Origin: Brachypterus glaber | Taxonomy: Eukaryota; Arthropoda; Insecta; Coleoptera; Kateretidae | Assembly (NCBI GenBank): GCA_958510825.1 | Contig: OY294047.1 | Span: 744,001-808,000, forward strand | Direction of reading: 5' to 3' | Length of the DNA: 64,000 bases | Part shown: positions 1-12,010 of the stretch, piece by piece | Layout: the number at the start of each line of letters is the position of its first letter | Position numbering within the stretch: the stretch's first letter is position 1 | The notes under the pieces: model-generated | Databases searched by the model: none | What the model was told of the DNA's origin: nothing | What the model saw: only the letters and a program-made list of their open reading frames with translations | Position numbers and translations under genes: made by a program

Positions 1-1
1 A

Positions 2-95
2 ATCGGTGCCAATTTCACCATTCCCTAAATTTATTACTAGCAATTGAGTTTTCATTATTTTGTTATTGTTTGCTGGGAAATTGGCACCGACTTAA
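2..95. repeat. Short inverted repeat (foldback) at window start
   Basis: The sequence near 2-18 (AATCGGTGCCAATTTC) recurs as its reverse complement near 78-95. The arms are about 16 bp around an AT-rich centre. It is probably a small MITE-like foldback and may extend beyond the window edge. Confidence 0.55.
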
Positions 96-1090
96 GTAGT
101 TTTTATTTTTTACTTTTTAGAGAAACATAACTTGCAGATTTGTAACGTCATCTAAGCTAAATTATAATTGTTCTTCCATTTCGGCAAGCTGCTGACGTCA
201 CAACGCGCTAACAACATTATCTTAAAGATACATTTCTAAAATAGAAAAGTAATATTTTTATTTCAGCGCCCAATAGTCCAACCAACCTTATTTTAAACGA
301 AATACTAAAGAAAATCTTGTTAAACTTTAAGTGTTAAGTAATAATCAAATAAGGCCTTTTGGTAAAATGAAAGAATTTATCATTTTCTCTTGATATTTTA
401 ATATTACAGGTCCAGCGATTCAAGTTTAGCGGCATTTAAAATATTTTCAATGTGCCGCAATATTTGAGTGACCCCTTAATCAAGTTATCTGGCTTATCCG
501 AGTTATAAGATACTTCTCTAAAAATTTGGTGGTTGGTAGTAGAACCAAATTAAGCCGTTTTTAAGTGAAATTCCGTTAAAATGATTAGATTTATCTTAAT
601 TATCCGGCTTAATCGACAATATCCGAGCGTCAAATTAAAACGGGACCACCTCATGAATGCCCTCTTTAAGTTGCAAGAAGTTTCATCAAATTCCGTTCAT
701 TCATTCCAAAGTTATGCGGGAACAAACATCAAAAAAAGAACAAAGTCACACGTCGAATTGATAACCTTCTCGTTTTTGGAAGTCGGTTAAAAAGTCTAAA
801 CTTGTAATAGAATATACTCATTTACTTGTTATACCAACTAAAAAAAAAATACATTGAAAACGCAATATACTGTACACTGTAAAAAGTATACTATAAAATT
901 CGAAGCATTACATATCTTCAGGGCTTGTTCTCCAGATTCTTTCGTAGAATCACATTTCAAAAGATTGATTCTTTTTCGCAGTTCTATGAATCTGGCAGAC
1001 TCAAGCCTTACTCCAAAAGCTCTCTAAAAGCTTTTTGATACTTCTTAAGTTTATTTATGGAAAGCAAATTAATTTCACAAATAAGTTTCA
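96..1090. other. AT-rich 5' region, no gene seen
   Basis: I see no coding exon, RNA gene or recognisable repeat here. A 69-codon open frame at 581-790 has no recognisable similarity and looks like chance. A 5' untranslated exon or promoter of ChT could lie in this stretch, but I cannot locate one from sequence alone. Confidence 0.4.
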
Positions 1091-1092
1091 TA

Positions 1093-1601
1093 CAGACAGG
1101 TCCAGCCAACGGTGTACAAGAAATTCGCGGATGAAATTGCGTTAAGTGAAATTTTTGCGCGAGGCACATAGATTTTGTTAAATATTGAATTCGTCTTAAG
1201 CGACTTGCAAAACCCCAATGTACCAAATGTTATCACTGATAACATTGATAACTTATCAGGTTAATTAAAAAATGTAAATACATGTGATTCTAGTACTTTA
1301 ATTGAAAAAATATAAGTAGGTAAGTAGGGGTTGCTTCTAAGGGGGGAGACAGATTTTTTATAATATTAAATTCGTTTTCAGAGAGACAAAAAATCCCTGA
1401 TTCCAATTTTTTTCAGGTTACATAAAAAATATATGGGGTGGTTATACCCCATTAAGGGGTACGGATAGATTTTTTTTTAAATATCAAATTCATTTTTAGC
1501 GAGTCTCAAAACCCCTAAATACCATTTTTTGTGGATATTAAACAAACTGTACTAATTTTAACAACTTATCCTTCTTGTACACCGTTGCCTGGACCTGTCT
1601 G
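1093..1601. mobile_element. Foldback DNA element with TA flanks (Tc1/mariner-like MITE)
   Basis: The left end CAGACAGGTCCAGCCAAC is matched in reverse complement by the right end GGACCTGTCTG, and both ends are flanked by TA (1091-1092, 1602-1603). The ends also share a GTGTACAAG block. Inside are two or three degenerate direct units with an 'AAATTC..TTT..GCGA..AAAACCCC' pattern. There is no transposase frame, so it is non-autonomous. Assignment to Tc1/mariner rests only on the TA flanks. Confidence 0.65.
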
Positions 1602-1830
1602 TAGAGACTAATTAATTTTACATTAAACTATATATATAGTTTATGCCTTATTGTTTAAGTGCTTATCGTTTTATAATTGATTTTCGTTATAAAAGTTACC
1701 TACTTTACTCTAGGAAAAATTAATTTTTGTTGTTGTTGCTTTTTTCACATTTCTCGACGTTTTATTTAAAAGAGATGATACCGCGAAAAAAAAATCCATT
1801 AACCTATTTTTCGATCATCGTACCGAGTGA

Positions 1831-1937
1831 TATTGGTAGACTGGACAGTTGCTGCAAAGTTCTAGAAATAGAAATAAACAAATCATTCTAATAACTTTTG
1901 GTACTGTCCAGCAGCCCGAAACAGTGCAGTCTACAGA
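1831..1937. repeat. Small inverted repeat
   Basis: GTAGACTGGACAGTTGCTG near 1836 is partly mirrored by the GTACTGTCCAGCAGC and CAGTCTAC blocks at 1902-1934. It is a short foldback of unknown class, just left of a larger one. Confidence 0.4.
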
Positions 1938-1939
1938 AA

Positions 1940-2178
1940 AAAACTATTCCTTAAACCAAGGAGACGTGTCTTTTGATATGTTCAAAGCCATATTCTCTTG
2001 TTTCAAGTCTAGCATTTCTTTGAACCAAAGACAATGTCCTTGAATGAATACCACGGCTTTTTGAATGAAGCACCGCGCTCTTCATTCAAGGACATTGACT
2101 TTGGTTCAAAGAAATGCTAGCCTTGAAACAAGAGAATATGGCTTTAATCATATCAAAAGACACGTGTTCTTGGTTCGA
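1940..2178. mobile_element. Foldback MITE, family F1 copy 1
   Basis: The arms share GACGTGTCTTTTGATATG-like and TTCAAGGACATTGACTTTGG-like blocks in opposite orientation around an axis near 2060. A second copy of the same family lies at 41950-42214 and is better preserved at its ends. This copy ends about 150 bp before the ChT start codon. Confidence 0.7.
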
Positions 2179-2324
2179 TGATTTGAAAATTGAAGATATA
2201 TTTAGTCTAAATAATAATATTTTTATAATTTTGATTAAAATTTAAAACAAAACTTGTTCTCAGGAAATCGTAACTTACACTAAATTATTTTAAAAAATCT
2301 AAAAAAAATCTTTGTTATTTTTAG

Positions 2325-2865
2325 GTAATCATGATCAACATAGCAGGGGTTGTTTCAATAGTTCTCTTCTATGTTCTTATTTTGGGAGTGGGAATTTGGG
2401 CAGCTAGGAAAAAGGAACCTGGCAACGACTCCGAGGAAGAGGTGATGTTAGCAGGACGAAACATTGGCTTATTTGTGGGGATATTTACTATGACAGGTAA
2501 TTTTTTAGTTAAAGGCTTTTTTTACATGAAAAAAAAGAATGTAAAAAAAATATTATTGTCCCTTTGTAAAAATAATAACTTATTATTTATAAGTACCGCA
2601 AAACCTTGCGGATTAAATTAGCTTTACATATCTAAAAACGTTATGCTATAAAAAGGGTAAGCTTTACAGGTTTTTAGCTCTGGAAGTCGTAACTTGACCC
2701 TATCTTCGAAGGATAATCTCCCCCTTCTAGAATCGTCTTTAATTTGATTGTTTTATATGGGCTAATTTGGCATGGCGAATACTATTAGGTGCTATGCCTC
2801 ATTAATTTGAAAATAAACAGAATTAAACTTTTTGTTTCTTTTATACAGTCTTTTATGGTTATAAC

Positions 2866-2900
<35 letters not shown>

Positions 2901-5900
2901 GTAGCGGAGCAGAAATTCAAATAACTGCTATAAACTCAGACCAGCTGGTCCATTTCCGCGTTAGCCAGTATTTGATGCAATAGCGAAAGCCGTTATTGTT
3001 CCAACAAGTTACTAATGCTTTTGACAAAAGTCAAAATTGAATTCATTGGAAGCTTAATAAGTTCTTGTGGCAATAGGTATTGCCTACCAAAACAGTTAAA
3101 TCTCAGTGCTCCTAGAATGTTAAACTCAGACATTAAGTGAAGTATTGTTTCTACACTTACCCCACACTTTCTGCAGTTAGGACTCGGCCTAAAATTGATA
3201 GTGTACATTTATTTATTAAAAGGACAATGTCCCGTTAGAAAATCCACTAGGAGCCTAAGCCTCCTTCTATCGAGTATCTGGCTATATAGGGGTCGAATAA
3301 GCATTTTATATTGCCTTAAACCATACTGTATTCAAAATTTCTATAAACAAAGCATATTAATAATCTCTTATTAAATTTTAGCAACATGGGTTGGTGGAGG
3401 CTACATCAACGGGACCGCAGAAGCGATCTACACCTCAGGCTTAGTCTGGTGCCAAGCCCCTTTTGGCTACTCCTTGAGCTTAGTCTTCGGCGGAATTTTC
3501 TTCGCAAACAAAATGAGACAACAGGGTTATATCACAATGCTGGACCCCTTACAAGACTCTTTCGGAGAACGAATGGGAGGTTTACTTTTTCTCCCCGCTC
3601 TCTGCGGAGAAGTTTTCTGGGCAGCAGGAATCCTAGCAGCACTAGGTGCCACATTAAGTGTTATCATCGATATGGATCACAGAACAAGCGTAATTTTTAG
3701 CGCTTGTATCGCAGTGTTCTATACTTTATTCGGAGGGTTATATGCAGTAGCGTACACCGACGTTATACAGCTCTTCTGTATTTTCATTGGTCTTTGGATG
3801 TGTATACCCTTCGCTTGGACTAACGAACATGTGACATCACTGGCATCTATGGACGTGGACTGGATAGGCGAGGTGAAGAGAGAAGAAATATTTTTTTACA
3901 TAGATTATGGGTTGTTATTGGTTTTCGGGGGAATTCCATGGCAGGTCTACTTCCAGAGGGTTCTGTCCAGTAAATCGGCTGGCAGAGCGCAGCTTTTGTC
4001 TTATGTTGCTGCGTTTGGTTGTGTTTTGATGGCTATACCGCCGGTGTTGATTGGGGCTATCGCAAAAGGAACAGGTAATTGTTGTTGAAACCAGCTGAAA
4101 AGTTGCAAAAACTATATATATTCGAGCTAAAGTTGGTCATTAAATTTTATCAAATAAAGGCGTATATTATCGACCTAAAATAGTTTATTAATTTACCGTC
4201 TATAACTAGGGAGCATTTAGTATAAAAAATGTAACCTATAATAATAAGACCTTAAATTAACATAAAATAGCATACATATTTCGATATAATTATGAGTGCT
4301 TTTAGACGTACAATTATAGCGTCTATTTTCCATTCAACTTTTGAGAAATATTTTGAACGTCTCAATAATTTATTCCATTTTTCTTGCTATATGAAAGCAA
4401 GTTTAGGATGCTATATACTAGCTGGTTTTCTGGGACTAGAAAAGGACTTAAAAAAAAAAACTTATCAACAAAGTTTCAGAATATAAAAAGTCAAAAAGAA
4501 AGAAAAATTATTTTTTAAAAATTAAAAATTTAAAGAAACAAAAGTAGATCCTTTGATTGTATACAATCAAAGGCTTCAGTAAGATCAAACAGCTTTATTC
4601 ACTGTTTGCAGTATATTATGAATAATAAAATACGATAAATTATAATTAAATTCAAATATTATTCAAAAGTATGAACGAATTATATTATCAAATGAAGTCA
4701 AATCGTTAAAGATGCGAAGTTGTTGATTTGACCATGCGTTTTTTTAATGGTTATAAATATAACTATTTATTGTTTTATTTGGTATTTTATTATGTTTTAT
4801 TTTTTTTAGCATGGAACGAAACTGGGTATAAAGGTGCATATCCTTTAACAGCTGATGAAACTAGCATGATATTACCAATGGTTTTGCAATATTTAACTCC
4901 AGATTTCGTATCCTTTTTTGGATTAGGAGCTGTATCAGCTGCAGTTATGTCATCTGCAGATTCCAGCGTACTTTCAGGTACTCTATATTTATATCACGTA
5001 TCCAATTAATTTTAATAACAGTTACCTTTTTTTTATTTTTTTATTTTTCTTGACGTTTAAAAAGTTTTTATGGCTATTGAGCCCATGTTAAAAAATGTCG
5101 GTCTGTCTGTCTATCAACAAGTTAACTCGAGAACGGCAAATTATAGCTATTTGAAAATTAGAGGATATATTTGCGAGGTGAATATCTCCAAGCGGATTAA
5201 AATTATGGTAGGTGCGTAGGGGAGAAGGGGTTCAAAATAATTTTTGGTCAGTTATGGTTTTTTTTTTGTTATGTTACTCTCCACCAAAACTGTGCATAAT
5301 AAAGATTATATAATAATTACACAGGCCCACAGTCTTGAATTCCAATATGATATTCCTATGTATTTTTTCCCTCTGAAACTAAATCCGCAATCCGTTTAAC
5401 CCCTACACCTCAGGATTTCGACATAACCTCAAAAAAACACCCGAAAAACTACTGAAACCGCTAAAATTATCTATGCCATACCACTGTAACCCTCCTGTCC
5501 CCAAATTACTAATTATATAGGGGATTATGGGTTTTCGAAATTACGAATTTGGAGGAAGGGGGTGAAAGTGGTATGGAGTAGATGATTTTAGCGGTTTTAG
5601 TAGTTTTTTGAGTGTTTTTTGAGGTTTTGTCAAAATTCTGACGTGTAGGGGTTAAACGGGTTGCGGATTCAGTTTCAGCGGGAAAAAATATATAGGAATA
5701 TCATATTGGAACCCAAGACTCACAATTTTTTTTTTTGTGGCCTGTGTTATCAATGTTATTATTATTATTTCAGCTAGTTCCATGTTTGCAAGAAACGTTT
5801 ATAAATTAATATTTAGACAAAAAGCGTCAGAAATGGAGATAATTTATGTGATGAGAGTGTCCATAATAATAGTGGGGATTCTAGCGACTATAATGGCATT

Positions 5901-7518
5901 GACTATTCCTTCCATTTACGGATTATGGTAAATATTATCCATTATTTGCTAAAAAAAAATTTATAGGTAATTTTTGTAAAATTCAAATATTCTAAAACTA
6001 TTAACACAAGTTTACATTTTTCAAAGAACTGGGTCGCAATTTACAATTCAAAAAACGTTATTTTTTGAGTACATACAGCCTGTTCCAGAACTCGCGTACA
6101 GAAATTTGAGGGTATATTAAAAACCCTCTGGAAAATATGAAAAAAAAAATTAGAAAAGATCCATTTCAATACTAAATAAAAAGGGAGCTATATAATCTGA
6201 TTAATTCTGTTGCTGATGTTAAATTACCTACAAATTAGTTTTTCCCTACTTATTAGTAACTATGGTTGCATTTTAATTGTTGACGCATGCAGTGTTTGAG
6301 ACTTTCAACATTATAACCTTTTTAGGTTATTATATTTTGATAAAACCGACAGAGGCTATTAACTATTCTATTTTTATAGGGTCACTCCATCCGGCGGTGG
6401 TTTTTTGACATTAATAAATATTTATGTCACATTAATCACCATGTCAACCTACAGAATATGTACCTGCAATAATTAAATTTGCTTCAATAGCTACAAATTC
6501 AACTTTTAAAGATAATTTAACATCAGCAATAGTATTGGTCCACTTAAAGAGTTCTTATTTTTGAATTGAACGAAAATGGATTTTTTTTTACATTTTTTTC
6601 ATATTTTCCAAAGGGTTTTTAATATACCCTCAAATTTCTGTACGCGAGTTCTGGAACAGGCTGTATATAAAAATAACGTTTTTGTTTTGTTTTTTTTTTA
6701 GGTCTATGTGCTCAGATCTAGTATACGTAATATTATTCCCTCAACTATTAATGGTAGTCCACTTCAAGGATTATTGCAACACCTACGGAAGTCTAGCAGC
6801 ATACATCATAGCTTTCTTGGTCCGAGTCTCAGGAGGCGAGCAACTCATGCACCTGGAGCCGTTAATAAAATTCCCTGGCTGGGACGAAGAAAACAAAAGA
6901 CAACTGTTCCCGTTCAGGACTCTTGCAATGTCCATGTCGTTGATAACTTTGGTTGGGGTCTCCTGGTGGACCAAATGGGTGTTTGAATCCGGCCGGCTCG
7001 CACCTGGTTATGATTTCTTTAGATGTGTGGTCAATATCCCCGAAGATGTGCAGAGAGTTGGTGAACCTTTGGAGGAAGGTACGGTTTGCAAATTACAAGG
7101 AACTTAAGTTTTTCCCCAGAATCCCTACTTATTCTACCCATGAATTTATTTTATTTATTTCTGAACCCTGTATATTTACAGAACCAGCTTTAAATGTTTT
7201 ACTACATCTCTGGCGTCTACTATAATGTTTTTGTCAGTATGATAATTTAAAAAATATACACTATCAACTCTTTCTTTTCTTTTCTTTGAAAAAATTGTAT
7301 TTTCAGGTGAACAAATGTCTGTAATGGCATCAGGTGCTATGGGAAAATTATATGGCGCAGCGGATTTAGAACGAAATGGCAGAATTAACCCGGCACTTGA
7401 ACCTGATGATGACATACCCTCTTCAGAGATCGAAAAACTCCGAAACGCATCTGTGACCAGTGGAGGGGGGCTTCGTAATGCTACAAATCCCGTTGATAAT
7501 TTCCAAACAACATTTTAA
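2325..7518 (+). CDS. ChT: High-affinity choline transporter (CHT1, SLC5A7 family), six coding exons
   Basis: A sodium-coupled transporter of the presynaptic membrane that recovers choline, the rate-limiting substrate for acetylcholine synthesis. Coding exons are 2331-2496, 3382-4074, 4810-4977, 5774-5927, 6702-7078 and 7307-7518. All introns are GT/AG and phases agree, giving 1770 nt and 589 aa, normal for the family (about 580-615). The entry begins at 2325 because an AG at 2323-2324 precedes the ATG by six bases, so an untranslated exon lies upstream. Family-diagnostic stretches include [13 protein letters not shown] (residues 57-69), [30 protein letters not shown], the FARNVYK loop and FPFRTLAMS. 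Many hydrophobic segments fit an SLC5 fold of about 13 helices, followed by a hydrophilic cytoplasmic tail of about 100 residues. No frameshifts are visible. It lies in the same orientation as ChAT/VAChT. Confidence 0.95.
2866..2901. repeat. (ATC)n microsatellite
   Basis: About twelve uninterrupted ATC units lie in ChT intron 1. Confidence 0.9.
2993..3300 (-). pseudogene. Non-LTR retrotransposon remnant (C-terminal RNase H / zinc-knuckle region)
   Basis: On the minus strand, two frames read a [17 protein letters not shown] stretch and then [19 protein letters not shown]. This is the 'TGHcpl... CrkC... ET..HLL' signature found at the C-terminal end of many R1/jockey/I-type retroposon proteins. 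A frameshift separates the halves near 3208 and no upstream reverse transcriptase is seen. It is a degraded fragment in ChT intron 1. Confidence 0.65.
4075..4809. other. ChT intron 2, AT-rich
   Basis: It begins with a GTAATT donor and ends with a pyrimidine-rich TTTTTTTTAG acceptor. The only structure noted is a short palindrome around 4550-4572 (CCTTTGATTGTATACAATCAAAGG). No gene-like content. Confidence 0.6.
5086..5180. repeat. Fragment of a common insect 'GTCTGTCTGTC...' repeat
   Basis: The GTCGGTCTGTCTGTC stretch followed by AACTCGAGAACGGC resembles low-copy derivatives seen also near 19070-19150, 38510-38560 and 49460-49530 in this window. Class unknown. Confidence 0.45.
5320..5746. mobile_element. 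Foldback MITE, family F2 (CACAGGC TIR, TTA target duplication), copy A
   Basis: The ends CACAGGCCCACA and TTTGTGGCCTGTG are flanked by TTA on both sides (5317-5319, 5747-5749). The arms are about 180 bp and fold around an axis near 5510. The element fills most of ChT intron 3 and ends 27 nt before exon 4. CACAG termini plus a 3-bp TWA duplication suggest the CACTA/Chapaev (CMC) or PIF/Harbinger groups. There is no transposase. Confidence 0.75.
6076..6663. mobile_element. Foldback DNA element with TA flanks in ChT intron 4
   Basis: The ends CAGCCTGTTCCAGAACTCGC and its reverse complement are flanked by TA (6074-6075, 6664-6665). The arms run on through GTACAGAAATTTGAGGGTA and AAAACCCT blocks, at least 60 bp. 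It occupies 588 of 774 intron bases and ends 38 nt before exon 5. The TA flank and CAG terminus suggest a Tc1/mariner-type non-autonomous element. Confidence 0.75.
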
Positions 7519-7630
7519 GGTAATTGTTATGTAGGATACTATTTTTGGAATTTGGGTAACTACACGATAGCTTGAAATATGTCATAAGGCGGCTTGGATT
7601 TTTAAAATATTAAAAAAATATGTTATATAA

Positions 7631-7636
7631 AATAAA
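7631..7636 (+). terminator. Candidate ChT polyadenylation signal
   Basis: This is the first AATAAA after the ChT stop codon, 113 nt downstream. The region is AT-rich, so a chance hexamer cannot be excluded. Confidence 0.5.
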
Positions 7637-7808
7637 TTAATAATAATTATTTATCAAATTCGTGCTACCTACTGACATTTCTGCATCATTTAGCGCCGTC
7701 AGCGCCTCGCATTGGTAAAGTACGAAATTAAAAAACATTAAACCTTTTAGGGTAACAAAATGAAAGAAAAAATAAATTTGCACAAATACACATAATACAC
7801 ATAATTTA

Positions 7809-8265
7809 GCTTTTTGATTTTTGGGGAATAGGGCTTTGGATCTGACTAAAATTGTTATCTAATTTTGCTGTGACGTTTCGACGATGGATTTTTGTTGTTT
7901 TCGAACAGAGAATTAAAGCCAAAGATTAGTCATTGTCACTAACAGTAAACACTCACATAAACAAAACATTATTTAAACAAATAAATAACAGTTAAAAAAT
8001 AAAATTAAGACAGTGTACTTTACTATACGCAGGTTCGGTTGCTGAGCGTAGTAAAGTACGCTGTCTTAATTTTATTTTATAACTGTTATTTATTTGTTTA
8101 AATAATGTTTTTTTTATGTGAGTGTTTACTGTTAGTGACAATGACTAATCTTTGGCTTTAATTCTCTGTTCGAAAACAACGAAAATCCATCGTCGAAACG
8201 TCACAGCAAAATTAGATAACAATTTTAGTAAGATCCAAAGCCCTATTCCCTAAAAATCAAAAAGC
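7809..8265. mobile_element. Large foldback with GACGTTTCGACG arms, family F3 copy 1 (Penelope-like remnant?)
   Basis: The arms of about 200 bp start with GCTTTTTGATTTTTGGGGAA and carry TGTGACGTTTCGACGATGG, facing each other around an axis near 8035. On the outward strands each arm reads CCATCGTCGAAACGTC, which resembles the 3' half of a hammerhead ribozyme as found in Penelope-like element terminal repeats. A second copy is at 53521-53785. It lies about 290 bp past the ChT stop. Confidence 0.6.
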
Positions 8266-8840
8266 AACAAAATCTAAAAAAGTTATGGTCGATTTTTTGT
8301 TCTTGGGTGGTTAGTTAAATATGAAAAGAGAGCTAATTAAAGTCCATATTATGCATACCGAAATACTACACAGAATTAATGTTTGAACTCCATTTTGAAT
8401 TCCATTTGGAATATGTACCTACCTATCCATTTCTTTTTCATGAATTATTTAAAAGAATTTCGTTTAAAAGTCCAATCTTGCTTTAAATATATTTTTCGCA
8501 ACATAGAGCACCTGGTTTACATAAAAATAGTTAGTAAATGATCGGGAAAATCCTGCAAATACTGAAAATCCTGAAAATTTATTATTTTAACGTGATGCAT
8601 TTGTTTAGTCTGTCACGTTAGTTTTAGAAAATAGTAAGGCTCTGCCGCACTAAAAAAAAAACTAGTTTTCTCATTATAATATTATCGTTCTCAAAATATA
8701 TTACATTTTTATCCTTTGAAACTTTTTATATTTAATTTTATAGTATATAATTTATAAAATTATAATCTATAGCTGTATTTTAATGTAATTTTAAAATAAT
8801 ATATAATTTATTTTACAAAAAAAATACTTGTCGGATAAAA
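8266..8840. other. AT-rich intergenic stretch
   Basis: Nothing recognisable seen. Confidence 0.4.
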
Positions 8841-8905
8841 ATAAGACAATTTATTTATTTATTTATTTATTTATCCATACGGAAAACCCCCATTACAGTA
8901 ATAAT
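8841..8905. repeat. (TTTA)n tract followed by CCATACGGAAAACCCC, likely retroposon 3' end
   Basis: About six TTTA units adjoin CCATACGGAAAACCCC. Read on the minus strand this is a unique end followed by a (TAAA)n tail, the usual 3' end of a non-LTR retroposon insertion. No coding part remains. Confidence 0.45.
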
Positions 8906-10084
8906 TTACAAAATATGTATAAAATTAACCTAACAAATATTTTAATAATTAAATAATAATAATTTATTTTAATCTTTTAAAAGAAAAATAACAAAAAAAG
9001 AATATATTAAAAGAAACAAATATACTTTCAGTATTACAATATGGGTAGCTACTAGTAAAAAATCTTGATATTTTGATAGAACAGTCATAATGAAGGATCT
9101 CTACTGCTAGAGTATAGTTACTGTTCCTTTTATTTTAAAATAAACTCGCCACACTTTTTTGAGTTAAAACCGCTCCTAGCTTGACATTGGATGCATCAGT
9201 TAATACAAACAATTGTTTGTTATTTAGATTCTGTTTTTTAGGCCTGACAAAAATTGGGCTTTAAAAAACTAAACAATTAACACTTTTTATGTTAGACAAT
9301 AATGAAAATAAAATATTTTGAGGATGATAAATTAATTAAATAATGAACAAAATAAAAATATATGTATATTATGTACCTACTGTAAATGTATATTTCAAAA
9401 CAGTGTTTAGATTAGGATAAAAAAATAAAAATAGTAATATAAGATCATCATTGATGATTCTTCATTAAACTCAATATAATTTAAGCTGTCAATAGGCGTA
9501 TTTATTATACAATGTTTTATGTTATTCCTATAGATATGACTATAGATCTTAATTTTTTTTTTTAATATTAATAACACTAGTGTGAAGTGGTTTTATATTC
9601 CAGTTACTTTTGACATTTTGTTATATATTTTTGCATTCTGTACTAGTGTTATTAAATAAATGAAACTAACAAATACCTTTTTAAATAGTCTTCAGAAAAG
9701 ATGACGTAAATTTGCCTTTGCGCCTAATAATGTTTCAGGAATACTGAACAGTATGTAAAATAACTATGTCTAGGGCCTGCATAACGTTTATTTTGTAATA
9801 TATAATATTAAAATTATATATTTTTTCAAATATATAATAACAGTTAGTAACTGTTAGTTACTGAATACATATCAGTTAATGTGACTTATCGAAAAAAACA
9901 AAACATATCATGACGGAATTGTTTCCTAATATTAACAAAACATATCACTTGTGTATTATTAGCAATTAATTATTTAATTCATTAATAATTAATTAAAACA
10001 CATTGTAAATTAGATATACAACGTGATTTACCTAAGATGAATAACTCAAACTTTCGGTTGTTACTAAAGTATTAATAGTTATTT
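8906..10084. other. AT-rich intergenic DNA
   Basis: I see no ORF with recognisable similarity, no RNA gene and no clear inverted repeat. Confidence 0.4.
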
Positions 10085-10214
10085 ATAATACAAGGGCGAA
10101 AAGTTAAGTTTTTCGATTGAGTAGGTTTTTAGAAGCCGAGGGCTGGCCGATGGGGCCGGCCCGAGGGTAATAAACCCACGAAATTAAAATTTAACTTTTT
10201 GGCCGTGTATTATT
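10085..10214. repeat. Small foldback element (ATAATACAAGGGCG arms)
   Basis: ATAATACAAGGGCGAAAAGT at the left is mirrored by the ACTTTTTGGCCGTGTATTAT right end. The centre is GC-rich (GGCTGGCCGATGGGGCCGGCC). MITE-like, class unknown. Confidence 0.55.
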
Positions 10215-10467
10215 ATTTTTAACAACCCTGGTATATAAGTAAAAAAGCATGTATGATAACTTTAAAAATAGCTTGAAAAATGAGTAATTGGTGTTAGGTG
10301 AGTCAACCTGTAGTTTATTTGTTGACATATCCAAACAAATATTTTAAATAGATATAGATTATTTAAAGAATTGTTAGCAATTGTTATTAAGTTTACATAC
10401 ACTGTAAAAAATGGGGGTAAAATTATAAAGTAATAATAAGATTAAATTATGAAATTCATATGATTAA

Positions 10468-10602
10468 AGGCCACTTGCACCAAATTTTGGTCTGGGATTA
10501 TCTCAACTAAACCCAGTTTAAGTTAGAAATGTTGCATTCTGATTGGTCGGCCGTCAACTTAATCCAAGTTTAAAGTTAAACCATCATTGGTGCAAGTGGC
10601 CC
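10468..10602. mobile_element. MITE family F4 (AGGGCCACTTGCACCAA TIR), copy 1
   Basis: It is a 135-bp element with TIRs AGGCCACTTGCACCAA / TTGGTGCAAGTGGCCC and TTAA on both sides (10464-10467, 10603-10606). The inner arms (GTTTAAGTTAGAA / AAGTTTAAAGTTAAAC) are also complementary. A second copy is at 14366-14500. TTAA flanks suggest piggyBac-type mobilisation, inferred from the target site only. Confidence 0.75.
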
Positions 10603-10609
10603 TTAATCC

Positions 10610-12010
10610 GCTTTTTTTTACTATTTTATAGGAATTTTGACTAAATTTACCCGTTAAATTTACGATGAAGACGTTATGCCTTAAATCAATTTTTAAAATT
10701 ACAGAATTATTTTCAAATTACGGTATAAAATTCGGCAAAATTTAAAAGTTTTCTTTTAAAATTCTGGTATGGATAGCCGGTAAATAAATTTCTGGTAATA
10801 TTTTTACAGTGTATCATAGAGAAATATATTTTAAATAGGATTTATATTATTTGTTGTTATTTTTTTTAACTTGTGGGGCAGAAGTACTTAAAACTCCATT
10901 AGTTTTTAGCTGAGTCACAAACTCCCAATTGATTCTTTTTGTTTACATTAAATGAATGTAAGTTTTTATTATTAAACAATAAAAAAGCTGGGGGTAATAA
11001 TAATTATCAATACAAAAAATAGTATTCTGTGCCCACAGATCCATTTAAATGTCAACATGGTATATCATAAACGCGCAAAATAACATTATTGTTGAACACA
11101 CAATTATTAGTTTTTAGTAGAGTTATATTTTTTGCTTGTAAAAAATTTAGTAGGTATTTATTATATGGAACATATCATGTATAACAGTAGTTAAATTTAA
11201 TAGTTGTCTCTCACAAAGTCACTTTATTTATAAAATCTTGTATCTTATACTTCCAAGTTTTATTTTTATCATAATAGGTACCTACGTTTTTCAGTTTAGA
11301 TCCATGCCACTTAATTTACTTGTATACATCTATATATACGAGATTTTGGAAATAAGTGAAAATTTTAAAGACAAAAAATACCTGAATTTAAAAACGTTAC
11401 ATATCAATGATGTCATATCGTATAAAAATTAGAGTAATATAAATTATATATGCAACATTAATGTGAGCTTTATTGGATAGAAATATATATGTATATTCTT
11501 AAACTAGGAAATCTAATATAGATTATAATAAGTCCCTATCTCAAAAAAATATATTTTTAGAGGTGCGACAGGATATTAATAAACTCCTTGACATGAGGAC
11601 ATTTTTGTGATGTGCATAGTAAACTTGTACGTGAAATATACTCTGAAACGGATTTAAATTTAATTTTCTGTTAAGTTAAATATCTCAGTTTACAGATAAT
11701 CAAATTTAAAGTGACACCGTTTAAAGAAACTTCCCCTATTTTTTTACTATGTGGCTCAAAAATTGTCAAAGTCTTCATTATGACTCATAATTTCTGAAAG
11801 AAACGACATTTTAGTTTGATGCAGAGAATCTAAACTACAAGTTTTGTTCCTTGAGGGTTGGATGGATAATATAAGATTCAGTGTAAAATGTATGTGTATA
11901 GAAATATTTACTATACATTAATTTACTACATACCTATGTAGTTAACTTGGCTTCATGAATATAAATAAAGTTCAAAATAAGTAAAGATAGCTGTCCTTGT
12001 CCCAAATTTC
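10610..12010. other. AT-rich intergenic DNA
   Basis: Nothing recognisable; small open frames (for example 11238-11432) look like chance. Confidence 0.4.

Noticed and set aside
2866..2901. His- or Ile-rich coding repeat
   Set aside because: Simple (ATC)n microsatellite inside an intron.
3386..3700. 104-codon frame starting in ChT exon 2
   Set aside because: Out-of-frame shadow of the exon, which encodes the conserved [13 protein letters not shown] in the other frame.
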